DNA of 22,206 bases from the NCBI GenBank assembly GCA_029939445.1, contig JAOZSY010000018.1:1-22206 (forward strand), in the 5' to 3' direction. A program made the position numbers and the translations under genes. Within the stretch, counting starts at the first letter, position 1. Each line of letters begins with the position of its first letter. Under the pieces are notes generated by a model. The model did not search any database, had not been told where the DNA came from, and saw only the letters and a list, made by a program, of their open reading frames with translations. The stretch comes from Bacteroidales bacterium. Lineage in GTDB: Bacteria; Bacteroidota; Bacteroidia; Bacteroidales; UBA1556. This document shows positions 7,470 through 14,291 of this stretch, piece after piece.

Positions 7470-8465
7470 TTATTTTACTTGATTTGCAGTTATAGCCACA
7501 AGGTTAACAATATCGTTTATAGAGCAACCTCTAGAAAGATCGTTAATTGGAGCTGCCATACCTTGCAATACAGGACCAATAGCCTCAGCACCTGCCAAAC
7601 GTTGTACAAGCTTATAGCTTATATTTCCTGCGTCTAAAGTAGGAAAAACTAGTACATTAGCCTTGCCTGCAATATAACTACCTGGAGCTTTACTTTTGCC
7701 AATAGCTTCTACAATAGCAGCATCTGCCTGTAATTCTCCATCAATCTGAATCTCAGGAGCCATTGTTCTAGCAATTTTTGTTGCCTCTACAACTTTATTT
7801 ACATCATCATGACTTCCGCTTCCTTTAGTGCTAAAACTAAGCATAGCTACCTTAGGTTCTAGTTTAGCAATAGCTTTTGCAGTTCTAGCAGAAGCAACTG
7901 CAATTTCTGCTAATTGTTTTGCGTTTGGATTTGGGTTAACAGCGCAATCAGCAAATACCATCAAACCATCTTGCCCGAAATTCTTATCTTTTAGAACCAT
8001 AATAAAAGCTCCAGAAACTACAGTGCTATTAGGTGCAGTTTTTACAATCTGAAATGCAGGACGTAAAACATTTCCTGTAGAATTCTCGGCTCCTGCAACT
8101 TCTCCATCAGCATAACCTAACTTAATAAGTAATGGGCCAATATATAAAGGATTTTTGCAGAATTCACGCGCTCCAGCTTTACTAAGTCCTTTTGCATGTC
8201 TTAATTCATATAATAAATCTACCAACTCGCAATTTCTGGGATCAGTATTTGCATCGTATATTTCAGCCTTATCTATGTTATTTAATCCAAACTGCTTTGC
8301 GTTAATTGATATTGTCTCCCTATCGCCTACAAGAATTAGTTTTGCTATTCCTTCTTGTATAATAATATCTGCAGCTCGTAAAGTTCTTTCGGCTTCTCCC
8401 TCTGGCAAAACAATGGTTTTGTATTTTCCTTTAGCAGCGCTCTTTATATTTTCTATTAAACTCAT
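7470..8465 (-). CDS. pta: Phosphate acetyltransferase
   Basis: Converts acetyl-CoA and phosphate to acetyl phosphate and CoA, feeding AckA. The 331 residues match the short, single-domain Pta found in many anaerobes; the N-terminal DRTGG extension of E. coli Pta is absent. Family blocks include TIVLPEGEAERTLRAA near the N-terminus, YADGEVAGAENSTGNVLRPA, SFSTKGSGSHDDVNKV with the CoA and catalytic region, and a C-terminal stretch reading FPTLDAGNISYKLVQRL followed by AIGPVLQGMAAPINDLSRG. A phosphotransbutyrylase is less likely because these blocks follow Pta closely. It is the first gene of the row; a TATTTTTG promoter box lies 53 bases upstream of its ATG. Confidence 0.97.
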   Translation of the reverse strand: MSLIENIKSAAKGKYKTIVLPEGEAERTLRAADIIIQEGIAKLILVGDRETISINAKQFGLNNIDKAEIYDANTDPRNCELVDLLYELRHAKGLSKAGAREFCKNPLYIGPLLIKLGYADGEVAGAENSTGNVLRPAFQIVKTAPNSTVVSGAFIMVLKDKNFGQDGLMVFADCAVNPNPNAKQLAEIAVASARTAKAIAKLEPKVAMLSFSTKGSGSHDDVNKVVEATKIARTMAPEIQIDGELQADAAIVEAIGKSKAPGSYIAGKANVLVFPTLDAGNISYKLVQRLAGAEAIGPVLQGMAAPINDLSRGCSINDIVNLVAITANQVK

Positions 8466-8889
8466 TATGTTGATAATTAATGTTGTATAACTAATTATTG
8501 TATTTTTTATTAATACTACAAAAATACTTATTAGTATCTAATATAGACTTTAATAATAGTTAAAAATTAACAGTATTGAATTGTGTAATATCAATTGGAT
8601 TATTGTGATTTAATGGAAGGTTGGAAAGACTAAAGATTATAGGCAAAAATTAATACAGCAAACACTTAACACTAGATGCTAGTCAATGAAAACTTGGCAA
8701 TACCGTTTTTTTAAATGGAAAATTATGTATTTACTAAATAATGTAATAGTTACTTATTTTGTCTAATCGTTTAATTGCTTGGATTATTATTACTGAAAAG
8801 TAACCTTTTAGTATACAATTAAGCAGATTAAACAATTAAACAATATTTATTATTCAATCTCATTAAAATAATGTAAGAAGAATATTTAT
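8466..8889. other. Intergenic region between the helicase end and pta
   Basis: About 424 AT-rich bases with no credible gene. It holds the pta promoter box at 8519-8526. Towards the helicase, GTTTAATTG (8769-8777) is the perfect complement of CAATTAAAC (8833-8841), and an alternative arm AAGCAGATTAAAC (8821-8833) pairs imperfectly with GTTTAATTGCTT (8769-8780), so two competing long-loop hairpins are possible. No T-tract suggests a terminator, and no RNA gene was recognised. Confidence 0.5.
8519..8526 (-). promoter_or_regulatory. Bacteroidota -7 box for the pta row
   Basis: TATTTTTG on the minus strand matches TAnnTTTG exactly and is identical to the aldolase box at 771-778. The predicted leader is about 45-50 bases. 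No clear -33 TTG is seen. Confidence 0.5.
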
Positions 8890-10224
8890 CTATCTTCTTC
8901 TTCCACCGTATTTTTTACGACTTCCTGATTTTGTGTATTCTTTCTTATTTCTAGCAGCACTTCCGCTATTTTCTTTTTTATTCTTCTCTTTTTTCTCATG
9001 AAATGCTCCTATAGGAACAGCATTTCTATTGCCAGTTAAGTAGTTTTTATCAACCCCTGAACTTGGTTTTTCATCGTCAGCAAATTCATTTGATATTACT
9101 AATTCTTCAGGAAGTTCCAGTTTTTTGACAATCTTTTCCATAAGAATCTCGATCTGAGTATGATTATCTTGTTCCATTTCATTAATAAATGATATGGCGT
9201 TACCTACTTTGTCAGCTCTACCTGTACGGCCTATGCGGTGCATATAGTCGCCAGGGTTTTCAGAAATATCAAAGTTAATAATATGCGATACATCATTAAT
9301 ATCCATACCGCGAGCTACTACGTCAGTAGAAATAAGAACTCTTACTTCGCCAGATATAAACTTTTTCATGGCGTTCATCCTCGTATTATGAGCTTTATTA
9401 GAGTGAATAACAGCTGTGTTTTTCTGGTTTTCAGGAGTTAGTTCTAATAATAATTTGTCAGCTTGTTTCTTGCTTTTTGCAAAAACCATTACTTTACTCA
9501 AACTTGCATCTTCTTTCAATAATAATTGTAAAAGATTTGCTTTAGTATTAAAATTAGGGACAAAATACGCCGTTTGGTTAATCTTCTCAATAGGAGTGCC
9601 ATGAGGAGCTATCTCTATATGCAAAGGATTATAAACGTAGCTTTTCATAAACTTAATAGCTTCATCCGACATAGTTGCAGAGAACATAACCATCTGTTTT
9701 TTCTCAGGAAGCATTTCCAGAAGATTAGTTATTTGAGTTCTAAAGCCTAAGCTAAACATCTCATCAACTTCATCAAAAACAACCTGTTTTATTGATTTTA
9801 AGTTCAAAATACCTGTATATGCTAAATCAAGTAATCTGCCGGGTGTAGCTATTAAAACATCTGTGCCATCATAAATATCTTGCTTCTGATTTTTCATATT
9901 TACACCGCCAAATACAGCTAGTGAACGTATGTTTGAATACTCACTCAGTTTTTGAGTCTCTTGAAGAATCTGTATTACAAGTTCATGAGTAGGAGCAATT
10001 ATTAATACTCGGGGTTCACGTTGATTAGAGAATTTTATAGCATTCAGAATAGGCAATAAATAGGCAAAAGTTTTACCAGTACCTGTTTGTGCTATTCCTA
10101 CTACATTTCGCCCACCTTTTATTGGTGCAAAAGATTGCTCCTGTATTGGTGTGGCATAAACATAATCTAAATCTGTAATTGCATTTAGTAATTGCTTATT
10201 TAATCCTAATTCTTCAAAAGTCAT
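8890..10224 (-). CDS. DEAD-box ATP-dependent RNA helicase
   Basis: A 444-residue RNA helicase of the DEAD-box type, acting on structured RNA in ribosome assembly, cold response or mRNA decay. Both RecA-like domains are complete: Q motif around ATPIQEQ (24-30), Walker A AQTGTGKT (45-52), motif Ia as PTHELV (78-83, usually PTRELA), TPGR (127-130), motif II as DEVD (151-154, a DEAD variant), SAT, then STDVVARGMD and HRIGRTGR in domain 2. A Lys/Arg-rich tail ending KKYGGRRR probably binds RNA. The open frame extends upstream to a TTG at 10266, but that codon lies inside a TATCTTTG promoter box, so the ATG at 10224 (MTFEELGLNKQ), which gives the normal DEAD-box N-terminus, is the better start. The exact subfamily (RhlE or CshA-like) is not resolved. 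Confidence 0.95.
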   Translation of the reverse strand: MTFEELGLNKQLLNAITDLDYVYATPIQEQSFAPIKGGRNVVGIAQTGTGKTFAYLLPILNAIKFSNQREPRVLIIAPTHELVIQILQETQKLSEYSNIRSLAVFGGVNMKNQKQDIYDGTDVLIATPGRLLDLAYTGILNLKSIKQVVFDEVDEMFSLGFRTQITNLLEMLPEKKQMVMFSATMSDEAIKFMKSYVYNPLHIEIAPHGTPIEKINQTAYFVPNFNTKANLLQLLLKEDASLSKVMVFAKSKKQADKLLLELTPENQKNTAVIHSNKAHNTRMNAMKKFISGEVRVLISTDVVARGMDINDVSHIINFDISENPGDYMHRIGRTGRADKVGNAISFINEMEQDNHTQIEILMEKIVKKLELPEELVISNEFADDEKPSSGVDKNYLTGNRNAVPIGAFHEKKEKNKKENSGSAARNKKEYTKSGSRKKYGGRRR

Positions 10225-10263
10225 TATTGGTATTTTTATTATGAGAAGCTTTATTTTGCGGTG

Positions 10264-10271
10264 CAAAGATA
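10264..10271 (-). promoter_or_regulatory. Bacteroidota -7 box for the helicase gene
   Basis: TATCTTTG on the minus strand matches TAnnTTTG, 40 bases upstream of the chosen ATG at 10224, giving a leader of about 33 bases. The box overlaps the TTG that would be the far upstream start, which argues against that start. A TTTA lies near the -33 position; it is a poor match to TTTG. Confidence 0.55.
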
Positions 10272-10450
10272 GTGTAAATACTAGTCTAAATATTGACTGT
10301 TTATTAGAGTTTAGGATCTCAATATTAATGGAAATATATTTTTGGTCTGTTATATTGTAATTTTATATATTTTTATGCATTATTAATTGCAGAAGATTTG
10401 TTTTGTATAAATAGTTGTAATTGGGTTAGATAAGTATATAAAAAGTTAAT

Positions 10451-10981
10451 ATGAAAAACTTAAGAGTTTTTTTTTCAAATACTATGTTGATACTATTAGT
10501 AATATCATATTTTGTTATTAGTGGTATAATGTACTTTGGAGAGGGTGGTCTATTGGATATCTGGAAGTTATCCGGAATGTTAATACCTGATTTAAGTATT
10601 ACTCATAGTCAAGAATCACTCTCTGAAATGTTTACGAAGTGGGGCCCACAGTGTAGGTTATATTATATTAGATATCAATACCGCGATTTTATTTACCCCA
10701 TAATTTATTCTGTACTTATGACGGGTATTTTAATAAGGTTAATACAACCAGTATCTCCAAATATTTGGGTTATAATTCCTTCTTTAGCTATGATTTTTGA
10801 TTTTGCCGAAAACTATTTCTTAAGAGTATTGGTCTATGATTTTCCAAATTTTATTCCAGAATATATCTCATATGCATCGCTTTTTTCTACTTTGAAATGG
10901 GGTTCAATACTATTTAGTTTTATATTAATTATTATTGCTTTAATTAATAGACGCAAGAAATATGCTGCTCAAAATAAATAA
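10451..10981 (+). CDS. Four-helix integral membrane protein, unknown function
   Basis: A 176-residue membrane protein. Hydrophobic segments lie at about 9-30, 80-98, 103-124 and 148-167, with a non-membrane stretch (about 45-78) between the first two and a basic tail ending NRRKKYAAQNK. Charged residues sit at or in the membrane segments: Arg78-Asp79 with Pro83 opening helix 2 (YRDFIYPIIYS), and Asp117, Glu120 and Asn121 in helix 3 (IFDFAEN), with Lys149 starting helix 4. This arrangement is shared, from memory, with a widespread group of small four-helix bacterial proteins of unknown role, so the polar residues probably matter. Its 3' end faces the convergent ABC gene with a 24-base gap and no visible terminator. 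No function is assigned. Confidence 0.75.
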   Translation: MKNLRVFFSNTMLILLVISYFVISGIMYFGEGGLLDIWKLSGMLIPDLSITHSQESLSEMFTKWGPQCRLYYIRYQYRDFIYPIIYSVLMTGILIRLIQPVSPNIWVIIPSLAMIFDFAENYFLRVLVYDFPNFIPEYISYASLFSTLKWGSILFSFILIIIALINRRKKYAAQNK

Positions 10982-11005
10982 TCTTATCTATTAAATAAAT
11001 ATTGC

Positions 11006-12754
11006 TTAAACTTCAGGAATAGCCTCTATTAACTCTTTAGTATAGTTATTCTTAGGATTATTGTACAACTCATCAGCTTCACCAATTTCTTCAATTTTTC
11101 CATCTCGCATTACTAATATTCTGTCGCTCATGTATTTCACCACCGACAAATCATGAGAAATAAAGATATATGTAAGTCCATACTCCTTTTTGAGTTCATT
11201 AAGTAAATTAAGTACTTGAGCCTGAACAGAGACGTCAAGAGCACTTACGGATTCATCACAAACAATAAATTTTGGATTTAAAGCTAGACTGCGTGCTATC
11301 ACAATTCGTTGCCTTTGTCCACCACTAAATTCGTGAGGATAACGAGAATATTGCTCTGCAGTTAGCCCAACCCTTTCTAGTAATTCTATAACTCTTTTCT
11401 TACGCTCAGTGTTATTCTTTAATATATTATGAACTTTCATAGGCTCCATAATAGCATTCCCAATAGTAATTCGGGGATTTAAAGAAGAGTATGGGTCTTG
11501 AAAAATTATCTGAATTTCTTTTCTAAGGTTCCTAAGCTCATTTTTTGGAAGTTCAGAAAGATTCTTATTCTTATAAGTAACTATCCCATTACTAGAGGGA
11601 ATCATTTGTAATATTGTTCGTCCAAGGGTAGTTTTTCCACATCCAGATTCACCCACTAAACCTAAAGTTTCGCCAGGGTAAACCTCAATATTTACATTAT
11701 TAACAGCATTTACGACTGCTGTAACTTTGCCAAATATATTTCTCTCAGAAACAAATGTAGTACTTAAATTATTTACCTGCAAAATAGGTTTCGATGCGTA
11801 TAGTTTTTTATGTTCAGTATCTCTTTGTCGCTGGCTTATAGCCTCAAGTTTTATAGCTATTTCTTTGTCATTCAGGTTAAGATAATCGTTTACAGTTGGC
11901 AATTGTTTACTTCGTATTTCTGTTTTTGGGCGGCAATTAATTAGCCCTCGAGTATAAGCATGTTTTGCATTATTAAATATTTGTTCAATATTACCACTTT
12001 CAATCAACTCGCCACGATACATAACTAAAACGCGCTGTGCAATTTGAGCTATTACTCCCAAATCATGAGTGATGAATATTACACTCATATTATACTTCTT
12101 TTGAAGATTCTTTAAAATTTCTAATATGCGTTTTTGAACCCTCACGTCCAAAGCTGTAGTAGGTTCGTCTGCAATAAGCAAACTAGGCTTGCTCGATATT
12201 GCCATTGCAATCATAACTCTTTGTTTTTGTCCACCAGAGATTTGGTGAGGGTAGGAGTTATATATTTTTTCTGGACGAGGAAGCTCTACGTCATTAAACA
12301 ATTCAATTGCTTTTATTTTTGCTTCTTTCTTGCTTATTTTCTGATGCAATATTATAGCTTCAACAACCTGGTCACCACATTTATATACAGGATTAAGAGA
12401 TGTCATTGGCTCCTGAAAAATCATACTAATATCCTTACCTCTAATATTCTGATATTCGCTTTCTGATATACTACTAAGCTCAATATTATTATCATCTGTA
12501 GGATAATAATTAATACTACCTTTTGGAAGTGAGGCCATTTTAGACAGAATTCCCATAATGGCCATTGAAGAAACAGATTTGCCAGAACCTGATTCACCCA
12601 CAATGCCAAGAATTTCTCCTCTATAAAGCTCAAAATTAAGGTTTTTAACAGCAGTGAAAATCCCATCCTCAGTTTTAAAATCTACTTGTAAATTGCTAAC
12701 TTTAAGAAGAATTTCTTTATTATTATCTGCAGAAGTATTATTGTAATTTTGCAT
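11006..12754 (-). CDS. Fused two-domain ABC ATPase, oligopeptide/dipeptide importer type
   Basis: A 582-residue protein carrying both nucleotide-binding domains of a peptide-type (Opp/Dpp/GsiA/YejF) importer in one chain. Domain 1: Walker A GESGSGKS (53-60), Q-loop Gln114 in FQEPMTSLNP, signature SGGQK (173-177), Walker B LLIADE (192-197), switch His230, then the HAYTRGL element of the oligo_HPY tail. Domain 2: Walker A GESGCGKT (368-375), Q-loop Gln419 in FQDPYSSLNP, signature SGGQR (477-481), Walker B FIVCDE (496-501), His534. All catalytic residues are present, so both sites look active. No permease or binding-protein gene is beside it, so its membrane partners must be elsewhere. The ATG at 12754 is only four bases from a promoter-like box, implying a leaderless or nearly leaderless message. 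Confidence 0.93.
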   Translation of the reverse strand: MQNYNNTSADNNKEILLKVSNLQVDFKTEDGIFTAVKNLNFELYRGEILGIVGESGSGKSVSSMAIMGILSKMASLPKGSINYYPTDDNNIELSSISESEYQNIRGKDISMIFQEPMTSLNPVYKCGDQVVEAIILHQKISKKEAKIKAIELFNDVELPRPEKIYNSYPHQISGGQKQRVMIAMAISSKPSLLIADEPTTALDVRVQKRILEILKNLQKKYNMSVIFITHDLGVIAQIAQRVLVMYRGELIESGNIEQIFNNAKHAYTRGLINCRPKTEIRSKQLPTVNDYLNLNDKEIAIKLEAISQRQRDTEHKKLYASKPILQVNNLSTTFVSERNIFGKVTAVVNAVNNVNIEVYPGETLGLVGESGCGKTTLGRTILQMIPSSNGIVTYKNKNLSELPKNELRNLRKEIQIIFQDPYSSLNPRITIGNAIMEPMKVHNILKNNTERKKRVIELLERVGLTAEQYSRYPHEFSGGQRQRIVIARSLALNPKFIVCDESVSALDVSVQAQVLNLLNELKKEYGLTYIFISHDLSVVKYMSDRILVMRDGKIEEIGEADELYNNPKNNYTKELIEAIPEV

Positions 12755-12758
12755 TTGT

Positions 12759-12766
12759 CAAAATTA
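12759..12766 (-). promoter_or_regulatory. Bacteroidota -7 box abutting the ABC ATPase start
   Basis: TAATTTTG on the minus strand matches TAnnTTTG, but it ends only four bases before the ATG. Transcription starting about 7 bases downstream would begin at or just inside the start codon. No -33 element was found, so chance is possible. Confidence 0.35.
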
Positions 12767-13065
12767 CAATAATTTGTACTAATTTACATTATTAATAAAT
12801 CTAAAATTATAAATACAATAATTTAAGTGAATATTGACTTTTGATATATTGTTTACCTAGTAAGGTTTAATCATTGAATAATAAAGAATTACAGGCTATT
12901 TTGACGCCAATAATTATTTCTATACAATGCTATTTTAATGATGGTTTAAACAAGCTATTAAACAAATATTGTGGTTTTTTTTAAGTGATAGGTCTGCTTA
13001 AAAGTTATAACAAATGCACTCTTAATAACTTTATTATCATAGATATATAATTGAAATATTTTCAT

Positions 13066-13073
13066 TAAATTTG
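13066..13073 (+). promoter_or_regulatory. Bacteroidota -7 box upstream of the TPR/OmpA row
   Basis: TAAATTTG matches TAnnTTTG. A transcript starting near 13080 would have a leader of about 90 bases that includes the inverted repeat at 13093-13130. A TTG at 13051-13053 is closer than the usual -33 spacing. Confidence 0.4.
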
Positions 13074-13092
13074 TTGTAATAATATATAAAGG

Positions 13093-13130
13093 TTAAGGGT
13101 GTTATTAATATGAATAGTTATTACCCTTAA
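13093..13130 (+). repeat. Inverted repeat in the leader of the TPR/OmpA row
   Basis: TTAAGGGT (13093-13100) and ACCCTTAA (13123-13130) are perfect complements, with one further G-U pair possible inside, around a loop of about 20 bases. The G-run arms stand out against the A/T background. It could be a hairpin in the leader or a two-fold protein-binding site. Confidence 0.55.
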
Positions 13131-13168
13131 ATAGATAGAGTTATTGATTATAATTAAAAAAAAAGAAA

Positions 13169-14257
13169 ATGATAAAGAGTCTCTTATTATTGATAATAGC
13201 TAGTATTATAGTTGTTTCATTTCCGAAAAGTTTACGAGCTCAAGAGGTAAAAGATGTGCTTCAAGATACAATTAGAGTATTGAGCGCTAATGATGAGCAA
13301 GTAGCTGAGAAAGAGTATAATAAAGGTGTTATATTGTTGCAAAGCAATAAATATAATGAAGCAATAGGTAGTTTTGATAAAGCTATCTCTGTTAAGGTAA
13401 AATTTCCTGAGGCTTTTTATAATCGCGCATCTGCAAAGTTTTCAAAAGGTGATTATTATGGAGCTATTAACGATTATAACTCAGCAATTACTTTAAATGC
13501 AACAGCCAAATATTATTTAGCAAGAGCCATTGCTAATTATAAATATGAAGAATACTCTGGAGCAAAAGATGATTTGGAGAAAACCATTTCATTGGATAAA
13601 GGCAAATATTGTAATGATGCAAATTATTATTTTGGATGTGTATTGTTTGTAGAGCAAAGATATGACGAAGCAATAACTTATTATACTTTAGTGATTGATA
13701 AAGATAAGGAATATGTATATGCATACCATGATAGAGGTAGTTGCTATAAAATGCAAAAAAAATATCAGTTGGCTATTGATGACTATAAGAAAGCATTAGC
13801 AATTGATCCAGATTTAGCAATCGCATATAATAATATTGCAGCTATTGAGAAACTTAGTAAAAACTATGAAGGTGCTATTGCAGATTATACTTCTGCAATA
13901 AGTGTTGACAAGAATAATGCTATGGCTTATAATAATAGAGGTGCTGTATACAAAGAATTAGGGAAATATGATGAAGCTCTAGAGGATTTTAATAATGCAA
14001 TAAGAATTAATCCAGAATATGTGATAGCTTATGGTAATAGAGGTAATCTAAAGTTTTCTAAACAAGAATATAAAGAAGCACTCTTAGATTATGATGAAGC
14101 TTTAAAACTTGATACAAAATATGGAATAGGTTATTTAAATCGTGGAATCTGTAAGGAATTACTTAGAGATGATATAGGTGCTTGCGAAGATTGGTCAAAA
14201 GCTGATGCTTTGGGAGTAACTGCAGCTGGTAATTATTTAAATGCACAGTGCAAGTAA
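13169..14257 (+). CDS. Exported TPR-repeat protein
   Basis: A 362-residue protein with a signal peptide (hydrophobic core about 3-17, likely cleaved after LRA near residue 24) followed by about nine tetratricopeptide repeats from about 46 to 353, each of about 34 residues with the usual Ala/Tyr/Asn/Asp pattern such as AYNNRGAVYKELGKYDEALE and ALAIDPDLAIAYNN. It ends CEDWSKADALGVTA with a final cysteine, an ending often seen in exported Bacteroidota TPR proteins. It has no enzyme domain and probably scaffolds protein contacts in the periplasm. It is 34 bases upstream of two PorE-like OmpA proteins and probably shares their transcript, so it may belong to the same envelope complex. Its specific partner is unknown. 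Confidence 0.85.
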   Translation: MIKSLLLLIIASIIVVSFPKSLRAQEVKDVLQDTIRVLSANDEQVAEKEYNKGVILLQSNKYNEAIGSFDKAISVKVKFPEAFYNRASAKFSKGDYYGAINDYNSAITLNATAKYYLARAIANYKYEEYSGAKDDLEKTISLDKGKYCNDANYYFGCVLFVEQRYDEAITYYTLVIDKDKEYVYAYHDRGSCYKMQKKYQLAIDDYKKALAIDPDLAIAYNNIAAIEKLSKNYEGAIADYTSAISVDKNNAMAYNNRGAVYKELGKYDEALEDFNNAIRINPEYVIAYGNRGNLKFSKQEYKEALLDYDEALKLDTKYGIGYLNRGICKELLRDDIGACEDWSKADALGVTAAGNYLNAQCK

Positions 14258-14291
14258 TTTTTAGTTTTTTATACTAAATAAAAAGTTCGAA

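Larger units (their letters stand above)
12755..13168. other. Divergent intergenic region, ABC ATPase and TPR gene
   Basis: About 414 AT-rich bases with no credible gene. It carries a minus-strand box at 12759-12766, a plus-strand box at 13066-13073 and an inverted repeat at 13093-13130. The rest shows only A/T-rich runs, and no RNA gene was recognised. Confidence 0.55.

Noticed and set aside
8769..8841. Hairpin in the pta-helicase gap as a terminator
   Set aside because: The loop is very long, arms are A/T-rich and there is no T-tract on either strand.
9238..9604. Two plus-strand frames (67 and 62 residues) within the helicase gene
   Set aside because: They lie antisense to conserved helicase motifs and are shadow frames.
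12134..12466. 110-residue plus-strand frame inside the ABC ATPase gene
   Set aside because: It is antisense to Walker B and signature coding sequence and has no domain of its own.
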